A stretch of DNA of 64,000 nucleotides from Eretmocerus hayati (lineage: Eukaryota > Arthropoda > Insecta > Hymenoptera > Aphelinidae). Positions 1-11,479 of this stretch are shown in pieces (within the stretch, counting starts at the first letter, position 1; each line of letters begins with the position of its first letter). Made by a program: the position numbers and the translations under genes. A model generated the notes under the pieces. The model did not search any database. It was not told where the DNA came from and saw only the letters and a program-made list of their open reading frames with translations. The stretch lies in the NCBI GenBank assembly GCA_029851415.1, contig CM056742.1, forward strand, positions 75,382,748 to 75,446,747, written 5' to 3'.

Positions 1-1025
1 GACACGGTTGACGGAATATTCAAATCATATCTACAAGGATTGCGTCGTTTTCTCGTGTTGCGCGACCGATTCGATGAAAAGTCCGAAACAGTAGAATCAA
101 ACGAGACAGATTCCGAATGATTACCTTTGAGTGAGCAAGAGATTTCGATCAATGTCCCGCGCTCATACGAAACCCGAGCAAAGAGACTCCTACAGCACTG
201 GAGAATAGCAGCACCGAACTGTCTCAAATGGGAACACACGGGGTTTGTTACCATAGACAGTCACACGATTCAAGCTTCCGATATAATCGAACTCTTGGAC
301 GATGTCGTTCGAGAACGACCCGTCAAGAGAGGCAAAAAAACAGAGGGAGATGAGGATAGCAGCGCACTGCCCGTCGATAAGCTAGAATCTGTGAAGTTTA
401 TAGAAATTGCCGGTACCCCGAATGAACTAATCAGTAACGCAAAAATCGTGCGGATAGGGGGAGGGCTGACGGACCCCATGAATACAGCAGAACGGCAAGT
501 CGCACGCTCTGCCCCTGATTCCTGGGCTGATGCAGCCACAAGCCTGAACGCTAGTTTAGCGCAAGACGTGTCACCTACCAAGGAAGGGAAGATCAGAGAA
601 TAACAGAGAATGAATCCATGAAGAAAGGAACGCGCGACTACTTGGAGCAATATTACGATCCCAGTCACGAGTCTGGCTACGCGGGTGCACGGAACTTGCA
701 ACGAGTGAGCAGCAAAGGTAACCCCCTCGCGGACGATAAAGAGAGGGAACAAGTCTACAAATGTCTGAGCAACCAAGACGCTTACACCCTACACAGACCT
801 ATCCGTGAGAGATTCCCCAGATTACGATATGACGTCACCAACATCGATGACGTATGGGAATGCGATCTGATGAAACTCACTACGCTACAAGAATACAATG
901 ACAGTTACAATTATCTGCTCGTTGTCGTCGACGTGCTGAGTAAATACGCGCGAGATGGACTACTTCCCGATAAGACTGCTTCGGTCGTGGCAACAGTACT
1001 CAGAAACATCCTCAAAAGTGATTGA
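1..1025 (+). pseudogene. Polinton/F54H12.3-type integrase remnant
   Basis: Three open stretches make up one broken protein. Frame 1 is open from the window edge to a TGA at 118-120 and again at 127-603. A frame change then leads to an ATG at 618 and a stretch ending at 1025. The first part has the SHxI-like segment (DSHTIQASDII) typical of the N-terminal region of transposon-derived F54H12.3-like proteins. The second has the YYDP, QDAYTLHRP and WECDL motifs, then LLVVVDVLSKYA, which mark the start of the retroviral-type integrase core used by Polintons. The Asp of WECDL is the first catalytic residue. The reading frame stops before the second Asp and the Glu, so the enzyme is dead. The gene runs off the left edge and is cut off about 240 bp before the satellite. 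Family assignment rests on recalled motifs. Confidence 0.72.
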
Positions 1026-1265
1026 TGTGAAACTAGCCTGGGTAAGCTCTAGCCTGGCATGAGGGTAATCTGCAATAATGGCGTCTGACGCAGACGTGAG
1101 AAAACGTGCATCCAACGTGTTTACAAGGCGTGGCATTGATATTTTGTGATGTGGATGATGTCTGGAAGGCAGACGATGGTAGTTTGATTTTCTCCGCACA
1201 ATTTTTCGTAGTTTTCAGTGATGGACGAGAGGCGAATATAACGCAAAGATGTTACAATGGTGTTG
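1026..1265. other. short unassigned spacer
   Basis: This stretch lies between the integrase remnant and the first recognisable satellite base. It contains an open frame from 1106, but I see no family motif in it and treat it as non-coding. The junction with the satellite is placed near 1266, where the text starts to match the satellite unit end. Confidence 0.4.
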
Positions 1266-2007
1266 TACACGGTTTATTTGTAGCTGAGAGTGCTTCGTGA
1301 CGATATCGATTATTTTCAAAGCCCGCTGATAGCTTGGATACCCGCATTTCCCAAATTTCCCGCTGGATATGGAGACCACTATATTGGAGATATTCTAGGT
1401 CATGAACCGAAGTGGAAGAATTTGTGCCTCCAGGACACTAGAGATGAGTAGATATACATGTCTTGTACCGATATAAATTATTCCCGAGGCCCGTTTGAGA
1501 CTTGGTTCCGCGTATTTTCCGAGTTTTCCAGTAGTGCGACTTGTATCGGGGTGTTTTGCCTCAATCAATGAGCCTAGCCAAATCCTTGATTCCATCAGAG
1601 AGTGTTCTGATCGTCGCAAGGGGAACCCCGGATCATACTCTAGTTGTTTCATCGAGAGTCGGGATGCAATCGTGCCTGTATTTCCCAAATTTATTTCCCA
1701 AATTTCCCACCCGAAATCATGAAATCCACTTAGTATCGGAGAATTTGGCCACCTTCCACAGCCAATCCAATTTATGCTTCGGAAAAAACACGGTGAATTG
1801 GTAGCTGAGAATGCATTGTGGCGATATCGATCAATTTCAAAGCCCGCTGATGGCTTGGATACCCGTAAATTCCGAATTTTCAGCCGGATATCATATGGAG
1901 ACCATCATATTTGAGATATTCTCAGTCATAAACCGAAGTAGAAGAATTTGTGCCTTGAGAAAAACACTGCAGATAAGCAGATATACATGTATAGTACCGA
2001 TATAAAG
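1266..2007 (+). repeat. trimeric satellite, array part 1 (about 1.4 units)
   Basis: The block GATATCGATnnnTTTC at 1302 recurs at 1823, giving a unit of about 520 bp. Each unit holds three diverged monomers recognisable by a GGATACCCGTATTTTCC-like core. The same unit appears at 2698-2797, 10138-10373, 24050-24734 and 35651-35850 on this strand, and inverted at 55140-55830. Open frames inside are accidental. Confidence 0.88.
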
Positions 2008-2693
2008 TGTAACTGAAGGGTTTACTAAGATCAGGAAAATTTGGGTTTCGGTCCGGTTTAAGACTTTAAAGACAGCGTTTCATTAATAGGGATAGATATA
2101 TTAAAACCCTATTTACAAATAGTCATAAATGATGAATAGTCAAAAAGAATCTGATATTCATTACTAACGTGTGTATTACGAATTCGGTCTAACCCAATGA
2201 ACGGTGGATACATGGTATATGCTGATACGGGTTACTATAGAGCCACGGAGGAGCTCCCTCCGGGCCAAACGCGGGGGCATAGACGGTGTGTAGGGTTCGA
2301 CTCCTGGAGCTCCCAGGGAGCCAACAAGGGTGTATGATTCTACTGTCACGGAGGAGCTCCCTCCGGGCTCAAAGTGTGTGTCCGAGTGACGGTGTCGCGG
2401 TCACGGACTAGTGCGACTCTTGGCGCTCCCAAAAAGTCGTCTACTGGATGATCTGTCTATAGAGCTCCTATGAACAGAGAGGAGTTGCGGGCTGCAAGAC
2501 TCTAGAGCCATCTCTTGGACCAGAACTCCTGGTGCCAAGAGAGGCGCGTGGGTCTGCTGCGAGGTGCAGACTGATGCGTTCAAAGCGGTCGTCGGGTGGA
2601 TATCAATGCTGGCAGGTCGAATCACGCTGGCTGCTCAATGAATTGCGCGGGTACCGGAGCTATACGGGTATCATAGCGAAGGGGCCCGTCGCA
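2008..2693. mobile_element. solo LTR, probably Gypsy-type
   Basis: The satellite breaks off at GATATAAAG and resumes at AAAGTATTCCCGAGG. The 686 bp between begin with TGTAACTGAAG and end with CCGTCGCA, the TG...CA ends of an LTR. They are flanked by the 4-bp direct repeat AAAG (2004-2007 and 2694-2697). No internal region or second LTR is present. A 4-bp duplication fits Gypsy/Ty3 elements. Inside are two copies, about 93 bp apart, of a motif CACGGAGGAGCTCCCTCCGG (near 2254 and 2347) that can form a small hairpin. Strand is unknown. Confidence 0.72.
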
Positions 2694-2797
2694 AAAGTAT
2701 TCCCGAGGCCCGTTCAAGAATCAATTCCGCGTATTTTCCGAGTTTCCCAGTGGTGCGACTTGTAGCGTGGTGTTTTTCCTCAATGAATAAGCCCAGC
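2694..2797 (+). repeat. satellite, array part 2
   Basis: After the AAAG duplication the satellite continues in register (TATTCCCGAGGCCCG onward) up to ATGAATAAGCCCAGC, where BEL#1 interrupts it. The sequence resumes at 10138 with CTAGCCAAACCC. Confidence 0.85.
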
Positions 2798-3385
2798 TAT
2801 TACACCCTGGAGATGATGGTCTCGTCAGGGTGGCTACAGTGAAGACCTCAACGTCAAAATTCAAGAGACCTGTCACAAAGCTAATAAAGCTCTGCAGTGA
2901 CACTGAGGTCTAAACCAGTATGTTCCAGAAGAAGATAAAGGCAATTTTGATGCCTATATTGATTGCTTTCTTGGCCATATGTACATATTTTGATTTTTTT
3001 TTCTCTTCTTCTTCACTTCATGAAAAAAGTGGGCAGAATGTTTAGAATTTTGATGAATTTCCTGAAAAATCATAATCTATTTTATTTCAATTAATCAGCC
3101 AATGTCGAAGATCTGGATCTATTTTCATTTTTTAATAGGATTGTATAATTTACATTCAAACTGTCATGATTTGCGCGGCGTGACCGTCTGCTGACGCGTC
3201 TCTCTCTTTGTTTCACTCCCGCTCCACGCTTCTCTCATCAATACCTCGTTGGCCATGGCAGCAAGCAGCACGCTTGCTCTCGCTGCCACTTGTACACGCG
3301 TTTATTCGAATAAATATCCAGGTGATTTATTGTAATTCGGAGTGCACTTATTAATCGGCCTGACCCGCTATAAACTATTCAGACA
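2798..3385 (+). repeat. BEL#1 5' LTR
   Basis: It matches 9541-10137 nearly throughout. The match begins at TACACCCTGGAG and ends at CTATTCAGACA, just before the primer-binding site. Its first 115 bp or so are the pol C-terminal coding end, because the LTR overlaps the end of pol in this family. The LTR includes AATAAA-like motifs and the GTTGGCCATGGCAG segment shared by both copies. Confidence 0.9.
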
Positions 3386-3389
3386 TTTT

Positions 3390-3411
3390 TTGGTCCTTCG
3401 CAAGCCGGATC
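3390..3411 (+). other. BEL#1 primer-binding site
   Basis: The text TTGGTCCTTCGCAAGCCGG starts a few bases after the 5' LTR. BEL#2 has nearly the same sequence (TTGGTCCTTCGAGCCGGAT) at the matching place, which supports a tRNA primer site. I did not assign the tRNA. Confidence 0.75.
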
Positions 3412-4292
3412 AGTGCCGCGGAGTGAAAAAGTGCCGAAGTGCAAAGTGCTCCGATTTTCACCAAACTGTGCGCGTGGGAAGCCATTTTCAGTGCCGCGCT
3501 TGACTTGCATCAGCAAGTCACTACGTGCTCTTCACCCTCGATCTAGCGGTCGTTTTTTCCGCGAGTGATAGGCCCCGATGAAGCTGCGTCTCGCGTCGAT
3601 CCTGCGTATTCGCAGGGGAGCTTAGAGCTACATCGGGCAACCTTGGCAGAGTCGCCAAGTAGTGAGCGCGTGCACGTGGCGCATATAACGCGAGTGATCG
3701 TGCTGGGCCAACCTAAGTGTACATGTGGGGGCTAAGTAACATTTGACGTTGAAGTGTACTCAACCTGATCACAAGAGTGAGCAAAGTGGGCGGTGCGCTT
3801 GTGGCTAACCTGCCGTCGACCTGGGGAGCGGCGACGAGAGCAAGGCAACGTCAAGCCCTGCTGCATCGACGTAGTTGCAGTCACCGGCGCAGAGCTCCGA
3901 GAGCCTGCCGCTCATCACCAGTGGCGCTCCTGTCGCTGTTTGCGAAGCTGGTCGACATCAGCTGCACCATGCTTTGCTCAGCTGCTACGTCACAGTTGAT
4001 TTAGGAAGTAAGCTCGCTCCATATACTTTCTTGTTGTATGCCGGCTGGACATATATTGTAGTTGCTTGAGCTCCGAGCTTCGTTGCTCATCCTTGATATG
4101 ACTCTGCGTCATTCTTATGTTTATTTCACTAATGTGAATATCCTTCTGTGCCATTCCACGATTTTTTCATGTGGTGTTTCTTTCAACTGAAAAATTCCGC
4201 AAAAATCTTTCCTGTTCGCACTAATACTGAAGTTCTGACTCAGTCTCTTCTTGATTGACTTGCACCTTTCTGCACTTCCAAATCCTTTCGAA
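3412..4292 (+). other. BEL#1 untranslated leader
   Basis: About 880 bp lie between the primer site and the gag start. The region is fairly GC-rich around 3480-3960. Its short open frames overlap each other in different phases and show no motif, so I regard it as non-coding leader. Confidence 0.6.
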
Positions 4293-5607
4293 ATGGAGAA
4301 GTTTGTCGATGAACAAATGAACTGGAAGCGAAAGATTGCTAACTCTTATATAAATTTTACCAAAGAAGGTAAAAAGAAAAATCGCGGAAAAGCTGAAGCT
4401 CGATTGGAGCAATAACAACTAGATTGGAAGACTCTCCAAAATAACCACAAGGCTATGCTTGAGGAGCCTACGGTTAAACTAAACCATGATTACTTTACTG
4501 ATGGGGAACTAGATGTGACTGAGGATATATATCTCGATGCAGTAGGAGATTTCAAAAAGTACTTACTCCAAGATACTCATTCATCTGTGCATACTGTAGG
4601 TGAATGTACCAGCACTACTCAAGTAGTTATGCCTGAAATCCAATCTGCGCGTCTAGCCCCTATTGATATCAAGCCCTTTTCGCGAAATGTCAAAGATTGG
4701 CCTCGTTTCCGAGAACTCTTTACTGCTACTATTATAAGATCCAATTTTTCGGATACTGTAAAATTCTACTATCTCAAAGCCCATCTAGAGGGCGAAGCTG
4801 CTAGCTTAGTCCAGGGTATAGCTATGGGGGATGAAGAATCTGACTTCAGAAAGGTTCGGGATGAGTTGACATTTAATTACGAGAACAAACGTAGGATGAT
4901 CAATGCCCATTTGAATGATCTATTTTCAATCAAGCCACTGCAAAGCGCATCAGCTGATGAGTTGCGGGATTGATTAATGGTACGACTAACCCTTTTTTGG
5001 CACTCCAAACAATGAAACGGCCTACTGAATTTTGGGATGATTTACTTGTTTATCTCACAGCGAGTCGTTTAGATTGCGAATCTTGAAAACCCTGGGAAAC
5101 TTCTCTCGGGCAGTCATTGAACCCTCCTACTTTTGAACAAATGAGAGATTTCCTCAAAACGCGCTTGAACACTTTAGAAGCTATTGAAGCTAGTAGCTTC
5201 ATGAGTATTCCTTCTGCTACCGGTGTCAACGGTCAGGAGCCGAAAAAACCTACTACTGATTCTACCCCTAAAAATTCACACCAAAGTGCAAAATCTCTGC
5301 ACACTTCTCAATCAGCTGATCAATCTCAAATGAGGAAATGCTTCTGTTGTCAGCAATCTCACATATTAGAGAGTGTGAAACTTTCAAAGTCAAAAACGTC
5401 AACGAAAGGAGGGCATTTGCTAAATCCAAGAAAAGATGCTTCAACTGTTTGGGGAATCACCTCTTTGACAAATGTCCAGCCCTAAATAGATGCAATAAGT
5501 GCCATCTCAAGCACCACTATTTGTTGCACTCTGATGGTACAAATGCAAAACCTGCAACTCCTCCTCAAAACAGTGATGCTAATGAAACTACCCCCCTCCC
5601 ACTTTAA
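4293..5607 (+). pseudogene. gag: BEL#1 gag (broken)
   Basis: Gag is the structural protein that forms the intracellular particle and packages element RNA. The frame starts at ATG 4293 (MEKFVDEQMNWK), hits an in-frame TAA at 4413-4415, and continues in the same frame from 4455. The core has the BEL signature around KPFSRNVKDWPRF and YYLKAHLEGEAASLV. A TGA at 4971 and a frame change lead to the segment with PTFEQMRDFLKTRLNTLEA. The C-terminal zinc-knuckle region is reached after another frameshift near 5377 and shows CFNCLGNHLFDKC and CNKCHLKHHYLLH. At least two in-frame stops and two frameshifts make it a pseudogene. Assignment to BEL/Pao gag is firm. Confidence 0.88.
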
Positions 5608-6849
5608 CGAGCTCTCAGAGTGTTAGCTCACTCAGAAATACTGAGACTGTTTTACTTTCACCCGCTTGGGTTAGAGTTTCGAACAAAAAGGGGGATAGCA
5701 CTTTTGCTCGAGCAATTGTTGATCAATGCTCACAAACCAACTTTATTTCTGAATCCTTGTGTCAGCGTCTGAATCTACAAAAGGTCAGTCTCAGCTCCTG
5801 TTGAGGGGGTGGGGGCAAAACCAACCTACTGTCAAGGCGTGGCAATAGCGACAGTCACCTCACGCATCGACCCCCGCTTTTCTTTCGATGTCGAGGCTAT
5901 GGTACTCAAAACTGTGACCCGTTACACGCCACGTGTGACCAATGCAGCAGCTGACTGGGCTCACATCAAGGGACTTGAGCTCGCAGATTCCCGAATCTCT
6001 GAAAAGGCTCCAGTTGAAATTCTCCTTGGCGCTGTACCTCATGCACAGCTCGTTGAAGGAGAGGTGTTTGAAGGTGCGCCTGACCATCCTATAGCCACTC
6101 GGTCAAAACTGGGTTGGCTCTTGTCTGGGCCTACTGGAAAATTGTCTGCGTTGCCACGGCGACCCACCGTTCTCCACTGCTCTGCTGAGATTGGAGTCGA
6201 CAAATTGTTGCAACGTTTTTGGCGACAAGAAGAGGTGACAATCAAAAAGCCTCTACTGACTGTCGATGAGCAGCGCTGTGAGGCCCATTTCGTTGACACT
6301 CACTCTAGGGGATCCGATGGAAAATATATTGTGAGACTTCCTTTCAAATCTGATCTTGGAATTTTCAAGCCCGAACAAACTCTCTTCCCTGCTCGCCAAT
6401 TGCTTAATAAATTGGAGAACAGACTGTCTCGGGATGAAGAGCTATCAGATGCTTATCATGAGTTTATGGATGAGTATGAGGATCTGAACCACATGTCTCA
6501 TTCTTCTACTATTGCTGAAGCCTCTGATCTTACTGGTCATTTTTTCTTGCCACACCATGATGTGCTTGAAGAAAGCAGTACCACTACAAAGTTACGGACT
6601 GTGTTCAATGGATCCTTCCGAACTTCTGATAAGAAATCTATTAATGATTCCTTGCATGTAGGTCCTAATTTACTCCCTGAATTCCTGAATTGCCCGATTT
6701 CTTACTCAACTGGCGAAAGTATCGCTACGCTTTCACTGCGGACATCGGAAAGATGTTTCGCCAGGTCTGGGTTCATCAGGATGACCGTGCCTTTCAATCA
6801 ATTTTGTGGCGTAGATCATCCAACCTTCCAGTCTCTATCTTTCATCTAA
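5608..6849 (+). pseudogene. pol: BEL#1 protease and pre-RT region (broken)
   Basis: An aspartic protease starts near 5640 with VLLSPAWVRV and continues to the active-site region AIVDQCSQTNFISESL. Here the usual D-Q/S-G triad is DQC, which should abolish activity. A stop near 5801 precedes the next open stretch (5809-6849). That stretch has the conserved BEL segment with VEILLGAVPHAQLVEGEV and ATRSKLGWLLSGP, then the RT approach KLRTVFNGSFRTSDKKSIND. The frame shifts near 6690-6849 into the RT palm. As in other BEL elements, protease would have been made as part of the polyprotein. Confidence 0.85.
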
Positions 6850-8157
6850 ATACCATCACATATGGTATGACACCTAGCCCCTACCCTGCCAATAGAGTTC
6901 GTATACAACTAGCTCGTGATGAACAAGAAAATTACCCTCTCGGCTCAGATGCACTTGAGAGAGAGACTTATATGGATGACTGTGCATCAGGAGGCCATTC
7001 TTTTGAGTCAGCAAAAAGTAAGCAAACTCAACTCATAGAACTCTGCAAAGTAGGCGGCTTCAATCTCAGGAAATGGATTTGTAACGATTTTAACCTATTG
7101 ATCGATCTTCCTTCTGATCTACTTGCTTCCCAGAACAAATCAGGAAAATCTGAATCTTATCCCGATGACTTGAAGGAGAACTCTGCTTTCTCTGTCCTCG
7201 GACTACAATGGTTTCCTCAGTCTGACATCCTAAAATTAAACCAGGGTAAAACTACGCCTGTCCAAAAATGGACTAAGAGGCTGATTCTGTCAAGAATTGC
7301 CAGCATCTATGATCCTTTGGGATGGCTTGCACCCATGATTGTCACGGCAAAAATCTTCATGCAGAAATTATGGATCTGCAAGTACGGATGGGATGAAGAA
7401 CTCAGACCAGATGACCTTGAGACTTGGAATCGTTTGTACTCACAACTGTCCTGCATTCCTTCTATTGAAATAACCAGATGGATAGGATATACTCAAAATC
7501 CAACGGTTTATGAGCTACATGGCTTTGGTGACGCCTCAAAGCATGCATACAGTGATGTTGTCTATCTCAGAGCTGTCTCAAATGATGGTATCAAGGTAAC
7601 TCTACTTCAAGCCAAGACTCGAGTTGCACCGATCCAAACAGTCTCTATACCTCGACTGGAGCTTTGTGCTGCCTATTTGCTTGCACAATTGAGGCTAATT
7701 AGCCTCAACTCTTCTAAATTCTTTAAATATACCCGAGATTTCAGTACACTTATACTCTGATGTAATGGGTGTATTGTATTGGCTAAAAGACCATCCTTCT
7801 CGGTGGTCAACTTTCGTAGCAAATCGCTGTTCTGCCATACATACACTTTTTCCCCAAGCGTCATGGAAACATGTGCGCTCACAAGAAAATCCTGCAGATC
7901 TCGCCAGTCGTGGCAATAATCCTGATGAGATGCAATCGGGTAGACTATGGTGGACGGGTCCTGATTGGCTGTCTCTCCCTGTTAGCGATTGGCCTCTTTC
8001 GAGGCCCATTGAAAGATCGCAACAGTCGAAAAATCAGTCTGTAAATTGTCTGTATAGTATGGACCTCGCTACAGAAGTTCCACACGCTTTCATCGCTGCA
8101 GGAGAAATCTTCTCCTTGCAGAGCTGCTTGATAAAGTGTCGTCATTTCTCCGACTGA
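6690..8157 (+). pseudogene. pol: BEL#1 reverse transcriptase and RNase H (broken)
   Basis: The RT palm shows the first catalytic Asp in FTADIGKMFRQVWV and the YMDD box in ETYMDDCASGG. TYGMTPSPYPANR precedes the box. Downstream come the BEL connection sequence SRIASIYDPLGWLAP and the RNase H start ELHGFGDASKHAYSDVVYL with RVAPIQTVSIPRLELCAA. A stop at 7758-7760 and a frameshift break RNase H. The other half continues at 7765-8157 with DHPSRWSTFVANR and NPADLASRG. Catalytic RT residues are still visible, but the polyprotein cannot be made in one piece. Confidence 0.9.
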
Positions 8158-9656
8158 CTTACATCACAGCGTATCTACTCAGATTTCTTTCTAAAACCAA
8201 ACCTGACTTATTCAAGCCTGATGCTACTTCTGATCTATTTCAACGCCAGAACTGGGCTAATGTCCAACAGTTTGGGACTTATATATCGTCTCAAGAACGT
8301 GAACGAGCCAAACTAGCTTGCGCGTATTTTGTACAGAGAACTCATTTCTCTCACGAAATCGCCACCTTGATCACTGATGTTGAGTTATCTAAGTCTCACC
8401 CTCTCTCCAAGTATTGCCCAATAGTAGTTGAAGGTATCTTGAGAGCCGGTGGCAGGCTAAAGCATTCATTGCTTGAATTTGATGAAAAATGCCCTATGAT
8501 TCTTCCATCTGATAGCCCTTTCACCGAGATGATTGTGCGCAGATGTCATGCCATTACGCTCCACGGCGGGACTCAGATTACTCTGGCAACTCTTCGTCGA
8601 GAGTTCTGGATTCCCAAAGGTAGGCAAATGGTCAAAAAGGTCATCTCCAACTGAGCAGTCTGCATTCGGTACAGAGCCTTAACTATGTACCAGAGAATGG
8701 CACACTTACCCAGACCCAGAGTACAGCCAGCTCGTCCTTTCCTCAAATCTGGTGTGGATTACGCAGGGCCTATTCCCGTTCGTCCAGCTCCAGGGCGAGG
8801 GCGAGTATCAAGCAAGGGTTATATTGTGGTATTCATATGTCTGTCAACCAAAGCAACTTACCTAGAGGTTGTCTCCGACTATACGTCGAAAGGATTCATC
8901 GCTGTATTTCGCAGATTCAGTGCTAGGCGTGGTCAGTGCTCTGATCTTTTTTGTGACCAAGGCACCAATCTTGTAGGTGCAGAAGTTGAATTACGAGACA
9001 TGTTTCAGACGTCTAGTACCTTTTCTTCTCAAGTATCCGACAATCTTTCAAAATCACAGACCAACTGGCACTTCAACCCCCCTGGTGCCCCGCATTTTGG
9101 TGGTATCTGGGAGGCGGCAGTAAAGTCTGTGAAATTCCATTTGAAAAGGGTGATCGGTGATCATACCCTTACTTATGAGGAGCTCTCTACACTCCTCAAC
9201 CAAATCGAAGCCATTCTGAACTCTAGGCCCCTTGTGCCTATGTCAGATGATGTCCAGGATTTGAGTCCTATCTGTCCATCACACTTCCTGATTTAGACTG
9301 GCTCATTCATACTACCGGAAAAAGATGTCTCGGTAGACAAAATTCCAGCTGGCGAGAAATGGTTGCGCGTACAGCAAATGCAGCATCAATTTTGGAAGAG
9401 ATGGTCACGCGAGTACTTGCAATCTCTACAGCGCAGAAACAAATGGACCTCAGTCGTCCAAAATTTGTAACTCGGTGACCTAGTCATCATCAAAGCCGAA
9501 AACACAGTTCCTGCTACCTGGCCCTTGGGCCGAGTGATCGAGATACACCCTGGAGATGATGGTCTCGTCAGGGTGGCTACAATGAAGACCTCAACGTCAA
9601 AATTCAAGAGACCTGTCACAAAGCTAATAAAGCTCTGCAGTGACACTGAGGTCTAG
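8136..9656 (+). pseudogene. pol: BEL#1 integrase and pol C-terminus (broken)
   Basis: The zinc-binding domain shows the two His residues (CHAITLHGGTQ), followed by a TGA at 8652-8654 inside the usual Cys pair region. The catalytic core has all three acidic residues: Asp in SGVDYAGPIPVRP, Asp in FCDQGTNLVGAEV, and Glu in GGIWEAAVKSVKFHLKR. A stop at about 9294-9296 follows PSHFLI. The tail resumes to HPGDDGLVRV and FKRPVTKL and ends at TAG 9654-9656, inside the 3' LTR. Overlap of the pol end with U3 explains why the 5' LTR also carries this coding tail. Confidence 0.9.
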
Positions 9657-10137
9657 ACCAGTATGTTCCAGAAGAAGATAAAGGCGATTTTGATGCCTAT
9701 ATTGATTGTTTTTTTGGCCATATGTACATATTTTGATTTTTTTTCTCTTCTTCTTCACTTCATGAAAAAAGTGGGCGGAATGTTTAGAATTTTGATGAAT
9801 TTTCTGAAAAATCATAATCTATTTTATTTCAATTAATTAGCCAATGTCGAAGATCTGGATCTATTTTTATTTTTCAATAAGATTGTATAATTTACATTCA
9901 AACTGTCATGATTTGCGCGGCGTGACCGCCTGCTGACGCGTCACAGCCTATCTCTCTCTTTGTCTCACTTCCGCTCCACGCTTCTCTCAACAATACCTCG
10001 TTGGCCATGGCAGCGAGCAGCACGCTTGCTCTCGCTGCCACTTGTACACGCGTCTATTTGAATCAATATCCAGGTGATTTATTATAATCCGGAGTGCACT
10101 TATTGATCGGACTGACCCGCTATAAACTATTCAAACA
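9541..10137 (+). repeat. BEL#1 3' LTR
   Basis: This is a direct repeat of the 5' LTR. The shared text starts at TACACCCTGGAG (9544) and ends at CTATTCAAACA. It differs from the 5' copy by scattered substitutions and by extra bases near ACGCGTCACAGCCTAT. It is followed directly by satellite. Confidence 0.9.
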
Positions 10138-10373
10138 CTAGCCAAACCCTTGATTCCATCAGAGAGTGTTTCGATCGTTGCAAGAGTCTTCCCGTGACAT
10201 ACTCTAGTTGTTCTATCAAGAGTCGGGAAGGAATCGTGCCTGTATTTTCCGAATCTTCCACCCAAAACCATGGAATCCACTTCGCATCTAGGGTATTTGG
10301 CCGCCCCACACAGCCAATCTAATATCATTTTCCGGAAGAAACATGGTCAATTGGTAGCTGAAAGTGCATCGTG
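10138..10373 (+). repeat. satellite, array part 3
   Basis: This 236-bp piece runs from CTAGCCAAACCC to GTGCATCGTGAC and fits exactly between the phase left at 2797 and the phase resumed at 24050. It separates the two oppositely oriented BEL insertions. Confidence 0.88.
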
Positions 10374-10930
10374 ACTCTTCGGGAGCTGAGGTGCTACCCT
10401 TGGGGTTGAAACACGAGGATGAGGAGTCTGGAGCGGGTTTGGTGATCCAAGCCAGTGATTTGTAGATTTCGTGTAACTTCACAAGGAATCACATTCATTC
10501 ACTGAAGCTCACTACCTAAATATACAATTTGTCACTCGCGTTCAGTGCACTGAATCAGTTGTGCGGGGATGCACTTCTCTCACAGTCCCCGGGCACACAT
10601 AGAAGGTACTCTGGTCGATAAGATCGGACGATAGTCGATATGCATGCGTATATAAAGAGCGATCATCGTATGTACGGGGTAAACAAAGATCCACCGTGGA
10701 CCTCGGTCGTAGCTGGAATGATTTGGAGCTTTTGCGAGCTTCATAGAGAAGAGGTAAGGCACACTCACGGCTATTGTTGTATTGGTGACATTAAACTCGG
10801 AATTATTATACAATTATCACTCAATATATTATCATATGATTGATATATTGCTATATTACTATATTACTATATTACTCAATACAACTATTTCGGGCGAAAA
10901 CGAGCGAGCGCAACCCACTGTACAAATATA
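10374..10930 (-). repeat. BEL#2 3' LTR, main part
   Basis: It matches 23560-24049 from TTCGGGAG to CTGTACAAAT. It carries an extra AT-rich stretch (about 10798-10880, with repeated ATATTACT) not found in the 5' LTR. Its last bases (TTGAGTCCTGAACA) lie 7.5 kb away at 18416-18430. Confidence 0.85.
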
Positions 10931-11479
10931 CTTCCGCTGGCGCTGTGAGTATTATCAGTCGACTCTTACATCGCTCCGGCTATACAAGTGTTTCCTTATA
11001 TTTCTCTGTACTTTCCCTATCGGAAACTGATCGCAGGAAATCGGGCTGCCTGCTGGCTCTTACTTTTGCGAGCATACACAGTTGGGCTCGCTACCTCCGA
11101 GCCAGGGTGACCGATTCTCCTAGTGCTTTTGAGGTTATGATCTTTTTGAGGCTGCTCCTGTAGAATCTGCACCTTCCCTCTATAACACCTGCTTCCCTGT
11201 GCATGTGCTGGTGTCATATAATCCTACTTACGCCGTCAACGGTCACCGACATAAGCATCACGCGCTTACCGCATGCAACCGACGTCGTCTGCTGCGATCT
11301 GTTAATGCTTGCATCATCGGCATATTGACACATCAGCTGTTTCAGATTGCAAATAGTGGTGGAGTGATGTAGTTCCATTATTATGCCAAAGACTAGAAGC
11401 AAGGCACCCACATCTTGCCCGAAGTCATAGACATAGGAAGATATAGACTGCGAGTCGCGGGCTATCGCCGTGGGACTGC
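10931..11479 (+). other. probable 5' UTR of CR1-like LINE-A
   Basis: The sequence begins abruptly at the LTR break with ATACTTCCGCTGGCGC. The intact LINE at 28477 starts TGACTTTTTTCCGCTAGG, so a TTCCGCT-type 5' end may be shared. No coding motif is visible. Confidence 0.4.

Larger units (their letters stand above)
2798..10137 (+). mobile_element. BEL/Pao LTR retrotransposon BEL#1, degraded
   Basis: This complete-length element has two LTRs of about 590 bp, a primer-binding site, and gag and pol in BEL order (gag, protease, RT, RNase H, integrase). It is inserted in the satellite. The flanks CCAGC and CTAGC probably are the diverged 5-bp target duplication. Coding parts carry several stops and frameshifts and the protease active site is altered, so it cannot move by itself. 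The LTRs differ at scattered sites and by a roughly 10-bp indel near 9944. Confidence 0.93.

Noticed and set aside
270..776. 168-codon minus-strand open frame opposite the integrase
   Set aside because: It is antisense to the recognised integrase motifs and has no motif of its own.
2254..2370. two GGAGGAGCTCCCTCC motifs as tRNA-like structures
   Set aside because: No cloverleaf, anticodon loop or TTCGAATCC-type arm is present. They are a duplicated hairpin inside the solo LTR.
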